Made by a program: the position numbers and the translations under genes
Shown: one piece after another, positions 1-11,361 of the stretch
Layout: every line of letters begins with the position of its first letter
How positions within the stretch are numbered: position 1 is the stretch's first letter
The notes under the pieces: model-generated
Told to the model about the DNA's origin: nothing
Database searches by the model: none
Seen by the model: only the letters and a program-made list of their open reading frames with translations
Assembly: GCF_003952485.1 (NCBI RefSeq)
Contig: NZ_CP034447.1
Span: 4,974,501-5,038,500 of the forward strand
Source: Mesorhizobium sp. M1E.F.Ca.ET.045.02.1.1
GTDB taxonomy: Bacteria; Pseudomonadota; Alphaproteobacteria; Rhizobiales; Rhizobiaceae
DNA length: 64,000 nt
Direction of reading: 5' to 3'

Positions 1-2150
<2,150 letters not shown>

Positions 2151-2181
2151 AATCTTCTAACATTGCGACGCACAATGAGAG

Positions 2182-2206
2182 AGCCGGGCTTCAAGCCCGG
2201 CTTTTT
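2182..2206 (+). terminator. Rho-independent terminator of lon
   Basis: A perfect 10-bp stem, AGCCGGGCTT pairing with AAGCCCGGCT around a one-base centre (a few central pairs open to make the loop), followed directly by TTTT. It lies 31 bases after the lon stop and separates lon from HU. Confidence 0.85.
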
Positions 2207-2261
2207 CATGTGAAAAAAGCTCCGAAAAACGGAAAAAAGCCCGGAATTCCGCGGTTTTCGG

Positions 2262-2290
2262 CTTGGGTTCCGGAACGCTTCTTTCTAAAG
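2262..2290 (+). promoter_or_regulatory. Possible promoter for HU
   Basis: CTTGGG at 2262-2267 and CTAAAG at 2285-2290 are 17 bases apart, resembling the rhizobial CTTGAC-N17-CTATAT consensus. It sits between the lon terminator and the HU start. This is a motif match only. Confidence 0.4.
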
Positions 2291-2346
2291 TCCGTTTCCT
2301 GCCGGATGAGTCGTAAGTTCCGGTTTTCTCATGGAAGGGAATTTTG

Positions 2347-2619
2347 ATGAACAAGAACGAACTGGTGTCCGCCGTCGCCGACTCCGCAAGCATTTCGAAG
2401 GCTGATGCGCAGTCGGCCGTCGATGCGGTGTTCTCCGTGATCACTGGCGAACTGAAGAAGGGCGGCGATGTCCGGCTTGTCGGCTTCGGAAATTTCACCG
2501 TGTCAAAACGCGCTGCTTCGACCGGCCGTAACCCGCAGACCGGCGCGGAAGTGAAGATTCCGGCGCGCACCGTGCCGAAGTTTTCGGCTGGCAAGGGCCT
2601 CAAGGACGCGGTCAACTAA
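2347..2619 (+). CDS. hupB: Histone-like DNA-binding protein HU
   Basis: Small basic nucleoid protein that bends and compacts DNA as a dimer. The 90-residue product starts MNKNELV and carries the family signature GFGNFTV followed by the DNA-binding arm with RNPQTG. The ATG at 2347 is preferred over the TTG one codon earlier; a purine-rich GGAAGGGA lies just upstream. Length and sequence are typical of the whole family. It has its own promoter-like motif and its own terminator, so it is probably a single-gene unit. Confidence 0.97.
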   Translation: MNKNELVSAVADSASISKADAQSAVDAVFSVITGELKKGGDVRLVGFGNFTVSKRAASTGRNPQTGAEVKIPARTVPKFSAGKGLKDAVN

Positions 2620-2640
2620 GACCTTTCTCTTTAAGCTCAT

Positions 2641-2671
2641 AAGAGCCGGGCTTGCCCGGCTCTTCTTTTTT
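2641..2671 (+). terminator. Rho-independent terminator of HU
   Basis: An 11-bp stem from AAGAGCCGGGC to GCCCGGCTCTT with a TT-centred loop, then C and TTTTTT. It lies 21 bases after the HU stop, in the gap to the convergent aldo/keto reductase. Confidence 0.85.
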
Positions 2672-2690
2672 GACCCGCCTGATTGCGGGT

Positions 2691-3713
2691 TCAGCCGGTC
2701 GGCGCGTCGGCGCGCATCAGCCCTTCCCGCTTTAGATCCGCCCAAAGGGCCGCCGGAATCCTGACGTCAAGCAGCGCGCGGTTGCTTTCGACCTCGGCGG
2801 GCCGCTGGCCGCCGGGGATCACCGACATCACGGAAGGATGCCGCAGCGGGAACTGGAGTGCGGCCTCGATCAGGCGCACGCCATGGCGCTGGCAGACAGC
2901 CTCGATGCGCGCCACGCGCTCGAGCACGTCCTTTGGCGCTTCGGTGTAGTTGTAGAAGGCGCCGGGCTTCGGCCCCGTCGCCAGGATGCCGGAATTGTAG
3001 GGGCCGCCAAGAATGATGCCGATGCCGCGCTCCTCGCAGAGCGGCAGGAAGGTAGCCAGCGCTTCCTGCTCGAGCAGCGTATAGCGGCCGGCGAGTAGGA
3101 ACAGGTCAAAATCGCCGCGTTCGGCGAGTGTCTGGCAGACCTGCCATTCGTTGATGCCGCCGCCGAAGGCCTTGATCACGCCTTGGTCGCGCAGCGAAAG
3201 CAGCCCGTAGTAGCCGGACGACATGAATTCCGCGATGCGCACGTCCGACGCCTCCTTGCTGCCATGGGTGAAGATGTCGACGTCGTGCACATAGAGGATG
3301 TCGATGCGGTCGACGCCGAGACGCCCCAGCGAGGCCTCGAAGGAGCGCATCACGCCGTCATAGCTGTAGTCGTAGACTTCCTTGCGCGAGGGCGTGTCGA
3401 AGAACTTGCCGATGCCCGTGCGCTGGTCGGGCGGGCAGACGCGCATGAGGCGGCCGACCTTGCTCGACAACACATAGTCGTCCCGCTTCTTGCCGCGCAG
3501 GAACGGGTTGAGCCGGGTTTCCGACAGGCCGAGGCCGTAGAGGGGAGCGGTATCGAAGTAGCGGCAGCCGGCCGCCCACGCCGCCTCCAGCGTGGCATTG
3601 GCATCCTCATCGGAGACGGCGCGGTATAGATTGCCGAGCGGCGCGGTGCCGAAGCCAAGCTCAGTGAAGGTGAGGCCGCCATTGCCGATGCGGTCGAAGT
3701 GCCGTGTCTTCAT
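2691..3713 (-). CDS. Aldo/keto reductase, fucose/threo-aldose dehydrogenase-like
   Basis: A 340-residue aldo/keto reductase of the TIM-barrel family, probably NAD(P)-dependent oxidation of a free aldose. The N-terminal stretch with ELGFGTAPLGNLY, the FDTAPLYG segment holding the catalytic Asp and Tyr, and the SSKVGR lysine region are the family hallmarks. The frame is open 50 codons further upstream, but MKTRHF at 3713 has a GAGG ribosome site and the upstream part reads as non-coding. L-fucose and D-threo-aldose dehydrogenases have this layout, and a FucU-type mutarotase lies in the same locus, which fits sugar oxidation. The exact substrate is unknown. It diverges from the SIS gene across a 184-base region. 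Confidence 0.85.
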   Translation of the reverse strand: MKTRHFDRIGNGGLTFTELGFGTAPLGNLYRAVSDEDANATLEAAWAAGCRYFDTAPLYGLGLSETRLNPFLRGKKRDDYVLSSKVGRLMRVCPPDQRTGIGKFFDTPSRKEVYDYSYDGVMRSFEASLGRLGVDRIDILYVHDVDIFTHGSKEASDVRIAEFMSSGYYGLLSLRDQGVIKAFGGGINEWQVCQTLAERGDFDLFLLAGRYTLLEQEALATFLPLCEERGIGIILGGPYNSGILATGPKPGAFYNYTEAPKDVLERVARIEAVCQRHGVRLIEAALQFPLRHPSVMSVIPGGQRPAEVESNRALLDVRIPAALWADLKREGLMRADAPTG

Positions 3714-3811
3714 ATCCTCAAATGTCCCGGATCGATTTGTCTGACATGACACTATCACGCCGGTGGCACAGCAAAAGCGCCGTGGCTCGTTGGACACGAA
3801 TTTTCGCGGTG

Positions 3812-3841
3812 TTAGCATGAACAAAAACAAGTGTTTCGCGG
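3812..3841. promoter_or_regulatory. Direct repeat TTTCGCGG x2 in the divergent control region
   Basis: TTTCGCGG occurs at 3812-3819 and 3834-3841, 22 bases apart, about two helical turns. Both lie in the 184-base gap between the divergent aldo/keto reductase and SIS genes. Spaced direct repeats of this kind are used by DeoR-type sugar regulators, but no regulator gene is adjacent, so the role is a guess. Confidence 0.35.
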
Positions 3842-3897
3842 CAAACGAACCGCAACACCACATATCTATTCAGCTTCGGCGGACAGGACGAATTGCC

Positions 3898-4464
3898 ATG
3901 ACGCAAGCCGGATCCGAGATGTTCGCGACAGCGCTCGACGAGCTTGGCGCCGTGGTGAGGCGCATCGACGACGGCCGGGTTGACAGCGCCTGCGAGATGC
4001 TTGCCGGCGCCGGCAAGATCGTCGTCTATGGATGCGGCCGCGAAGCGCTGCAGGTCAAAGGCTTCGCCATGCGGCTCTTCCATCTCGGCCTGCCTGTCGC
4101 GGTGGTCGGCGACATGACCACGCCGCCGCTGGGCAAGGGCGATGTCTTCCTCGCAAGCTCAGGACCGGGCGAGACCAGCACGGTGCTGACCCTGATGCGT
4201 GTCGCGCGCGACGCCGGCGCCAATGTGCTGCTGCTTACGGCCGAACCGGCGGGCAGCGCGGCCAAGCTTGCCGACTTCACGCTGCTTGTTCCGGCCCAGA
4301 CCATGGCCAGCGACCAGGGCGCCGCCAGAACGTCCGTGCTGCCGATGGGCTCGCTGTTCGAGGGCGCGCTTTTCCTGCTGTTCGAAGTGATGGTGCTGAA
4401 GCTCAAGGCGCTTACCGGCGCGACGCCGGAGGCGATGCGCGCCCGGCACACCAATATGGAGTAG
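3898..4464 (+). CDS. SIS-domain protein, sugar-phosphate isomerase-like
   Basis: A 188-residue single SIS domain. The pattern KIVVYGCGREALQVKGFAMRL near residue 40 and the LASSGPGETSTVL loop, which in SIS proteins holds the phosphate of a phosphosugar, are both clear. Length and layout resemble 6-phospho-3-hexuloisomerase (HxlB) and related proteins. The ATG at 3898 follows GGACAGGA; an open frame extends 45 codons upstream without coding character. The stop is only four bases before the creatininase-family gene, so the two are co-transcribed. An isomerase acting on a phosphorylated ketose in this sugar locus is likely; the actual substrate cannot be read from the sequence. Confidence 0.8.
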   Translation: MTQAGSEMFATALDELGAVVRRIDDGRVDSACEMLAGAGKIVVYGCGREALQVKGFAMRLFHLGLPVAVVGDMTTPPLGKGDVFLASSGPGETSTVLTLMRVARDAGANVLLLTAEPAGSAAKLADFTLLVPAQTMASDQGAARTSVLPMGSLFEGALFLLFEVMVLKLKALTGATPEAMRARHTNME

Positions 4465-4468
4465 GGAG

Positions 4469-5212
4469 ATGCGCTACGAATTGATGCTGCCGCACCAGAT
4501 CCGCAAGGCGATCGAGGAGAACTGGCCGGTCGTGCTGCCGCTCGGCGTGCTCGAATACCATGGCGAGCACATGGCGGTCGGCATGGACACGCTCGCCGTC
4601 ATCAAGACGCTGGAACTCTTCGAGAAGGAAAGGAACATCGTCATCCTGCCGCCCTTCTACTATGGCGCGGCAAGCTATGCGGTGGCGCCGCCGGGCGGCA
4701 GCGGCTCGGTGCAGGTCGGCGGTCCGGTGCTGGCGCCTTTTGCCGAGGAGCTGTTCTACGGCCTGCTGCGCATCGGCTTCCGCAACATCCACGCCATCAT
4801 CCATCACCAGACCGAGAATTTCGTCGCCGGCATGCCGACCGATCTCGCCTTCAAGGCCGCCGGCCGGCAGGCGATCTTCCGCTTCCTGGAAAAGGAGCGC
4901 GGCGAGGGCTGGTGGGGCTCCGACAAGATGGCCGACTATTATGCCGGCCATGCCCAGGGCGAAAACGTCTTCAACTGGGTGCAGGTGCATCCGCTGATGC
5001 CGGCCACGATGAACGGCAGGTACCCGTTCGACCATGCAGGTGTCGGGGAGACATCGCTGATGCTGGCGCTGTGCCCCGAGGCGGTGGACGCAGCCCATTT
5101 CGCGGACAATACCGGCTGGTACACGAAGAGCGCGCCGGAGGCCTCGGCCGATCTCGGGCAAAAGGGCGTCGCGATGATCCTGGAGCATTTGCGAGCGATA
5201 TTGGTGTGCTGA
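4469..5212 (+). CDS. Creatininase-family amidohydrolase
   Basis: A 247-residue member of the creatininase fold. The N-terminal PLGVLEYHGEHMAVGMDT supplies the metal-binding Glu, His and Asp residues, and HAGVGETSLML near residue 190 is the variant of the usual HAGEVETS signature. The family includes creatinine amidohydrolase, formamide hydrolases of riboflavin/F420 synthesis and mycofactocin maturation protein, so the name says little about substrate. Pairing with a SIS protein and a sugar importer suggests hydrolysis of a sugar-linked amide or an isomerisation, but that is inference. The ribosome site is GGGAG directly after the upstream stop. Confidence 0.8.
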   Translation: MRYELMLPHQIRKAIEENWPVVLPLGVLEYHGEHMAVGMDTLAVIKTLELFEKERNIVILPPFYYGAASYAVAPPGGSGSVQVGGPVLAPFAEELFYGLLRIGFRNIHAIIHHQTENFVAGMPTDLAFKAAGRQAIFRFLEKERGEGWWGSDKMADYYAGHAQGENVFNWVQVHPLMPATMNGRYPFDHAGVGETSLMLALCPEAVDAAHFADNTGWYTKSAPEASADLGQKGVAMILEHLRAILVC

Positions 5213-5299
5213 TCTCCAAGTCCCGGAAGTTGCTCCTATATTAGATATTCATAATATGCTACTGTGCACGGAAATGCCGAGGGCGTTTGGAGCCGGCCG

Positions 5300-5671
5300 A
5301 TGCACACGGTCGCAAAGCGACGCATGGCGAGCGTTGCAGGCATGATCGTCATGGCTGCGATGCTCGAGCATTTGTCCGTGTCGGCCTCTGCGCACAAAGC
5401 TGACAGCGGCTGGACTTATCCGCCGGCCTGCTGTCACGGTGATCCAATGACAGGCGAATGCAGTAGCATCCCGGGCACAACTGTTACGCCGACGCCGGAT
5501 GGCTACGTGATCATCTTGCGGCCGGGAGATCATCGGAGGGTCACTCACCAAGACCGCTATTTTGTCCCCTACGACAGTGTCATTCCGTCCGGCGACGATG
5601 ATTTTCACATTTGCCTGCATCCGACCGAGGAGCACGAAAACTGCTTCTTTGCGCCAGCGGAGACGATGTAG
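5300..5671 (+). CDS. Small secreted protein of unknown function
   Basis: A 123-residue protein. The ATG at 5300 has GGAG eight bases upstream; the longer frame begins with GTG at 5264. The N-terminus has two basic residue clusters, a hydrophobic core and SASA before HKAD, a plausible signal-peptidase I site, so export to the periplasm is likely. The mature part contains several cysteines (CCHGDP, GECSS, ICLHP, NCFF) that could form disulfides and a DDDFHICLHP segment typical of uncharacterised rhizobial secreted proteins. No function is recognised. It is followed by the convergent sugar permease gene. Confidence 0.7.
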   Translation: MHTVAKRRMASVAGMIVMAAMLEHLSVSASAHKADSGWTYPPACCHGDPMTGECSSIPGTTVTPTPDGYVIILRPGDHRRVTHQDRYFVPYDSVIPSGDDDFHICLHPTEEHENCFFAPAETM

Positions 5672-5721
5672 TGACAGCCTAGGGCAAGCGATCCAGACGT
5701 TGCGTGCGGTATTGACCGCAG

Positions 5722-6639
5722 TTACTTCACCGAACCCGCCGTCATGCCCATGATCAGGTAGCGTTCGAGCGCGATGCCGATGATCGCCAGCGGTGCGATC
5801 GCCGCCGTGGCAAGGGCTGCCATCGACCACCAGTTGATGCCCTGCGAGCCGGTCTGGCTCGCGACCATGACGGGGATCGTCTTGGCGTCCGTCGATGTCA
5901 GGAGGGCCGCGAAGAAATACTCGTTCCAGCAGAGCACCATCGCCAGGATGAAGGCGGCGACCATGCCGGGGAGCGCGATCGGCATGACGATGCGGAAGAA
6001 GGCGCCCCAGATCGTCAGGCCGTCGACCAGTGCTGCCTCCTCCAACTCGACGGGAATGGAGTTGAACTGGTCGCGCATGATCCAGATGACGATCGGCAGC
6101 ACCATCAGCGTGTAGAGCAGGACGAGGCCGATGCGTGTGTCGAGCAGCGCCACTTCGCGGTAGAGCACCAGGAAGGGCAGCGCCAGCACGACCGGCGGCA
6201 GGATGAGCTGCGACAGGAAGAAGAAGGAAATGTCCTCGTTCTTGAACCAGGCGAAGTGATAGCGATAGCGGGTCAGGCCGTAAGCGGCGAGGCTGCCGAT
6301 GACGATGGCAAGGCTCGATGCGCCGACGGAGGTGATGACCGAGTTCATGAAGCGCTTGAGGAACTCGTCGCGCACGGTCGAGGTCTGGAAGATCGAATCC
6401 GGCGACAGGCCGAGCGAGCGCCAGCCCTTCCAGTCGGGCTGGAAGTCGACGAAGGGGATGAGGTGGCCTTGCGTGACGTCGACCGCCGATTTGAAGGAGG
6501 TGGTAATCGTCCAGTAGATCGGGAACAGGCAGACGAAGGACCAGAACACCAGCGCGCCATAGATGAAGGCGCGGCTGGCGATGAAGGCCGCCGGCGAGCG
6601 GATCTCGGAAACGGTGTAGTCGGTGGTCTGGACGCTCAT
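5722..6639 (-). CDS. Sugar ABC transporter permease, MalG type
   Basis: A 305-residue inner-membrane permease of the CUT1 family. Six hydrophobic segments are visible, and the EAA loop reads EEAALVDGLTIWGAFFRIVMPIALPG near residue 215, where the ATPase docks. The start MSVQTTDY at 6639 is chosen because the longer frame upstream is antisense to, and out of frame with, the neighbouring permease. Only eight bases separate it from the MalF-type gene, so the two permeases form one unit with the binding protein upstream. Substrate is unknown; a mono- or disaccharide is expected from the neighbours. Confidence 0.92.
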   Translation of the reverse strand: MSVQTTDYTVSEIRSPAAFIASRAFIYGALVFWSFVCLFPIYWTITTSFKSAVDVTQGHLIPFVDFQPDWKGWRSLGLSPDSIFQTSTVRDEFLKRFMNSVITSVGASSLAIVIGSLAAYGLTRYRYHFAWFKNEDISFFFLSQLILPPVVLALPFLVLYREVALLDTRIGLVLLYTLMVLPIVIWIMRDQFNSIPVELEEAALVDGLTIWGAFFRIVMPIALPGMVAAFILAMVLCWNEYFFAALLTSTDAKTIPVMVASQTGSQGINWWSMAALATAAIAPLAIIGIALERYLIMGMTAGSVK

Positions 6640-6647
6640 GATGCCGC

Positions 6648-7769
6648 TCAGTTGACGTTGCGCACGAAACGGCTGGCGAATTTCAGCAGCCAGGTGACGA
6701 ACACGACGATGATGATCAGGTAGACCATGGCGAGCATGGTGCCGTAGCCGACATTCGAGCGGTCGCGATATTCGCGGTAGATGAAGCTCGAAACCGAATC
6801 CGTGGCGCCGCCGGGACCTCCGGACGTCACCGTGATGATGATGTCGGCAAGCTTGAGCTTGAAGATGATGCGCAGGATCACCGCCGTCACCGACACCGGC
6901 AGCATCAGCGGGAAGGTGACCTGCCAGAAGGTCTGCCAAGCGTTCGCGCCGTCGACGCGAGCCGCCTCGATCACCTCGCGCGACATGGCCTGCAGGCCGG
7001 CGAGCAGCATGATCATCATGAACGGGATGAAGGTCCAGGCGTCGAGCACCATGATCGAGATGCGCGCGATGACCGGGTCGGAGAAGAAAGCGGGATTGTC
7101 CCAGCCGAGATGCCGCGCCAGCGTCGCCGCCGGTCCGAACCGGTATTCCATCAGCGACTTGCCGATCATCCAGGAAACCGCGACCGGCGACAGCATCAGC
7201 GGCAGCAGGAAGACCACGCGGAAGAGTTTTCTGGCGCGGATCTGCGCGTTGAGCAGCAGCGCCAGTCCGAATGCGATGACATATTCGACCAGAACCGCCA
7301 GCACATAGAGCACCATGTTGAACAGCGCATTGCGGTAGTAGGGGTCGCCCAGCATCTGCCAGAAATTGTCGAGCCCGTTGAACCTGCGGCCGGAAAAGGA
7401 GCTGAGATTCCAGTCGGTCAGCGCGATATAGAAGCCGAACAGCGTCGGGAAGATCACCATGGCAATCGTGAAGAGCAGCGCCGGCAGCAGGAACAGCGCG
7501 CGCTGGCCGTCCTCGCCGCGTGTCAGCACCTGCCAGGCGCCAAGTGCTGCGCCCCACAGCACATAGGCGTAGATCACGGGGCGCCAAGTATAGAAGCCGA
7601 CCGTGTCGACTTCGGTCTTGTAGAGGATCTGCATCACAATCGCCGCCAGCAGCACGAGCGTCGCGGCAATCAGCAGGGCCCAGCCGAGGCGCTTGCGGCC
7701 GGGCGGGATCAGATCGGCCGCTGTGGAATTTGCCGGCCACGCATTGGCGGTCGAAGTCTGGTCAGCCAC
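6648..7769 (-). CDS. Sugar ABC transporter permease, MalF type
   Basis: A 373-residue permease partner of the MalG-type protein. The EAA loop EVIEAARVDGANAWQTFWQVTFPLMLP is clear near residue 270, with several membrane spans before and after it. I prefer the GTG at 7769 because AGAGG lies about nine bases before it; the ATG at 7814 has no ribosome site and sits directly at the foot of a strong hairpin. The protein has a long cytoplasmic N-terminus before the first span, as is common in MalF relatives. It belongs to the operon beginning with the binding protein. Confidence 0.9.
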   Translation of the reverse strand: MADQTSTANAWPANSTAADLIPPGRKRLGWALLIAATLVLLAAIVMQILYKTEVDTVGFYTWRPVIYAYVLWGAALGAWQVLTRGEDGQRALFLLPALLFTIAMVIFPTLFGFYIALTDWNLSSFSGRRFNGLDNFWQMLGDPYYRNALFNMVLYVLAVLVEYVIAFGLALLLNAQIRARKLFRVVFLLPLMLSPVAVSWMIGKSLMEYRFGPAATLARHLGWDNPAFFSDPVIARISIMVLDAWTFIPFMMIMLLAGLQAMSREVIEAARVDGANAWQTFWQVTFPLMLPVSVTAVILRIIFKLKLADIIITVTSGGPGGATDSVSSFIYREYRDRSNVGYGTMLAMVYLIIIVVFVTWLLKFASRFVRNVN

Positions 7770-7815
7770 GCCTGTCGCCTCTTGCTCAAGCCACCGGCCA
7801 GAGCCGGTCAACATA

Positions 7816-7844
7816 CGGCCCGGCGACGAGGTGTCGCCGGGCCG
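7816..7844 (-). other. Intra-operon stem-loop between binding-protein and permease genes
   Basis: A perfect 12-bp inverted repeat (CGGCCCGGCGAC against GTCGCCGGGCCG) with a five-base loop, 20 bases after the binding-protein stop and without a T-run. Such hairpins downstream of binding-protein genes are known to protect the upstream message from 3' decay, giving more binding protein than permease. That role is inferred here. Confidence 0.6.
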
Positions 7845-7863
7845 CGACTTCTCCTGAGACAGC

Positions 7864-9540
7864 CTACATGCCGAGGGAGGCTTTGTAGAGCTTGATCTGG
7901 TTCTCGCGGCCGATCTGGTCGGTCAGTTTCTCCCAGGCGGCGGCGATGGCATCCGCACCTTCTTGCGCCTTCATCTTGCCGGCGAAGGTGTTGGCCAGGA
8001 TGTCCTCGGCGGCGCTGTAGTATTGGAAGATGCCGGGGATGCGCGGCTCGATCGCCGCGTTCGGATGATTGTAGGAGTCGCCCTCCGACTTCAGATACGA
8101 GCTGATGAAGGCCTCGTCGTAGCCTGCCGTCACCCATTCCGGAATGTTGAAATGGGAGTTGCGGTAGGGCTGGAAGCCCGATGGATAGGCCGCGCACCAC
8201 AGCGACAAATCCTTGCCGCCGAGATGGGCTGCCGCCGACCAGGCTGCCTTCTTCTTCTTCTCGTCGCTGTCGACCCGGGCCATGACATAGACGCCCCACC
8301 CGAGATAGGCGCAGTTCGGCGCATAGTTCGGTCCGCTGGCGAGCTTGTCCCACTTGCCAGTCTTCGAATTGTAGACGTCGTCCGATCCCGGCAGGATCGA
8401 GAAACCGGTGACGTCGCCAACGACAGAGGAGTCGTTGGTCTTGACATTGGAACCGACGTCGCCCCACCAGGCCACCATCGAACCAGTGCCGCCGAGAAAC
8501 TGGCTGAACGCGGTTTGGTTCGGGTCGGCGTTGATCTGATCTTGCGGCTCGGAAGGCAGGGCATCAATCACATCCTGGATCGCTCGCACCCAGGCCGGAT
8601 TGTTGATGCGCGGTTTCATCGTATCCGGATCGAACAGCCAAGCCTTGTCGTCGGGATGCTTGGCGTAGGCGCTGGCGCGGCTGCCGAGGAAGTAGAAGCC
8701 GAAGCCGCCCCAGGGCTTGGGCGCGTCGAGGTAGCCATAGACGTCCTGGCCTTTCACCTGCTTGCCCTTGAGGAACTTGGTCACGGCCTGGACCTGCTGC
8801 CAGGTCTTCGGCACGCCCCATTCCGCCAGGCCTGCCTTGTCGCCGGTGTCGGCTTTCCAGGCTGCCGCCAGATCGGCGTCAGAGAACACGTCGGTGCGGT
8901 AGTTGAAATTATGAGTATCGCCGTCGACGGTCACGCGATACTGCTTGCCGTTCCAGGTGCCGACCGGCGGCTTGAGATACGCCACCAGGTCATCCATATC
9001 GATCTGCTTCTTGACCCAGTCCGGCATTTCGGAAGTGAGACCCTTGCCGCAGACATCGCCTTCGAAGGGCGCACCCATCTCAACGATGTCAAAATCGATT
9101 GTATTCGTGGCAATCGCCTGCTGCAGGCGCGGATTGTAATCGGCCTGTGCCAGATCGATCCAGTTGATCTTGGCGCCGGTATAAGCTTCCCACGGCTTCA
9201 GGAAACCGCGGAACAGCACGTTATGCAGGTTCTGGTTGTTGAGGCCCATGAAGGTGAGCTCGACACCGGCGAATTCACCTTCCTTGACGTTGGCCTTGGT
9301 CGCTTCCAGGCAAAGCTCGCCGACTTTCTGGAAGTCGGCATCCGTCGGCTGGCCCTTGCCGACGCCCGGTATCTGCAGAAGTTTCGCGCGCAGATCATCC
9401 GCGGCCGCCGCGGGCCTCGTCAGCGCACCGAGACCGGCGCCGGACGCCGCCGCAAGTGCGGCCATGCTGGCCGCGCCTTTCAGCAAATCGCGGCGGGTCG
9501 CCCCGGCGCGCACCAGTTTTTCGTAAAGATCGACTCTCAT
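7864..9540 (-). CDS. ABC transporter sugar-binding protein, long Tat-exported form
   Basis: A 558-residue periplasmic solute-binding protein. The start at 9540 follows GGGAGGAACC, a strong ribosome site; a 46-codon upstream extension is discarded. The N-terminus has ATRRDLLKGA followed by a hydrophobic Ala-rich stretch and AAAADD, which fits a twin-arginine signal. The protein is over 100 residues longer than most CUT1 binding proteins (about 420-440), with an extra N-terminal segment before the FAGVELTFMGLNNQNLHN region that starts the usual fold. It leads the operon with the two permeases; the ATPase is divergent. Confidence 0.88.
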   Translation of the reverse strand: MRVDLYEKLVRAGATRRDLLKGAASMAALAAASGAGLGALTRPAAAADDLRAKLLQIPGVGKGQPTDADFQKVGELCLEATKANVKEGEFAGVELTFMGLNNQNLHNVLFRGFLKPWEAYTGAKINWIDLAQADYNPRLQQAIATNTIDFDIVEMGAPFEGDVCGKGLTSEMPDWVKKQIDMDDLVAYLKPPVGTWNGKQYRVTVDGDTHNFNYRTDVFSDADLAAAWKADTGDKAGLAEWGVPKTWQQVQAVTKFLKGKQVKGQDVYGYLDAPKPWGGFGFYFLGSRASAYAKHPDDKAWLFDPDTMKPRINNPAWVRAIQDVIDALPSEPQDQINADPNQTAFSQFLGGTGSMVAWWGDVGSNVKTNDSSVVGDVTGFSILPGSDDVYNSKTGKWDKLASGPNYAPNCAYLGWGVYVMARVDSDEKKKKAAWSAAAHLGGKDLSLWCAAYPSGFQPYRNSHFNIPEWVTAGYDEAFISSYLKSEGDSYNHPNAAIEPRIPGIFQYYSAAEDILANTFAGKMKAQEGADAIAAAWEKLTDQIGRENQIKLYKASLGM

Positions 9541-9714
9541 CTCAAGGTTCCTCCCAGAACTTCCAGTCGTGAATTGAATTGCCAATCTCGGACGCCGAAA
9601 CGTCTGTGGTTCTCCTATACCATAGGGGGACGTGGGACCCCACCCTGCGTCGCCTGGAACTCCGATTTTCCGGGACAAGGACCGGCTGTCGGATTGGCAC
9701 TCGCAACTATTCGC

Positions 9715-9726
9715 GTAATCGATTAC
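9715..9726. promoter_or_regulatory. Candidate LacI-type operator, perfect 12-bp palindrome
   Basis: GTAATCGATTAC is a perfect palindrome with the central CG typical of LacI-family operators. It lies in the 278-base gap between the divergent importer operon and the ATPase-fucU-kinase operon, where one repressor could control both. No LacI-family gene is in the neighbouring locus, so the regulator would be encoded elsewhere. Confidence 0.55.
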
Positions 9727-9818
9727 CTTGTCAACAAGAATGGCTTTTTATCTATAAGATACCGACTTGCCCTTGCCGTTGGCAATGGCTAGCTTCACCG
9801 AAAAAGATAGGGGAGAGG

Positions 9819-10877
<1,059 letters not shown>

Positions 10878-10904
10878 CCGCAAACAGACTTCCAAGAGGA
10901 AACC

Positions 10905-11357
10905 ATGCTCAAAGGGATCAATCCGCTGCTCAATGCCGACGTGCTCCAGGCGCTGCGGGCGATGGGCCACGGCGACGACCTGATCATCGCCGACACCAAT
11001 TTCCCATCCGATTCCGTCGCGAAGCAGACCGTGCTCGGCAAGCTGCTGCGCATCGATGCGCCGGCGGCCGACGTGGCGAAGGCGGTGCTGTCGCTCTATC
11101 CGCTGGACAGCTTCGTCGACGACGCCGCCGCACGCATGGAGATCGTCGGCAAGCCGAACGAGATCCCGCCGGTGCAGCAGGAGGTGCAGAAGGAGATCGA
11201 CGCGGCCGAAGGCAAGTCCTGGCCGATGATCTCGATCGAGCGCTACGCCTTCTACGAGCGCGCCAAGAAGGCATACTGCGTCATCCAGACCGGCGAGCGC
11301 CGCTTCTATGGCTGCTTCGCCTTCCGCAAGGGCGTCATTCCGCCGGATGCGGAGTAA
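10905..11357 (+). CDS. RbsD/FucU-family sugar mutarotase
   Basis: A 150-residue mutarotase that interconverts sugar anomers so that imported sugar can be phosphorylated or oxidised. The N-terminus LKGINPLLNADVLQALRAMGHGDDLIIADTNFP is the clear family signature: the conserved His follows MG, and the Asp lies in IADTNFP. Length matches FucU rather than the somewhat shorter RbsD in some bacteria. It sits between the ATPase and the ribokinase, five bases before the latter, so it is part of the same operon. Together with the fucose-dehydrogenase-like enzyme it suggests an L-fucose- or ribose-like substrate. Confidence 0.9.
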   Translation: MLKGINPLLNADVLQALRAMGHGDDLIIADTNFPSDSVAKQTVLGKLLRIDAPAADVAKAVLSLYPLDSFVDDAAARMEIVGKPNEIPPVQQEVQKEIDAAEGKSWPMISIERYAFYERAKKAYCVIQTGERRFYGCFAFRKGVIPPDAE

Positions 11358-11361
11358 GGAG

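Noticed and set aside
5722-7740. One long minus-strand frame joining both permease regions
   Set aside because: Only its last 305 codons have permease character; the first part is an out-of-frame shadow of the MalF-type gene.
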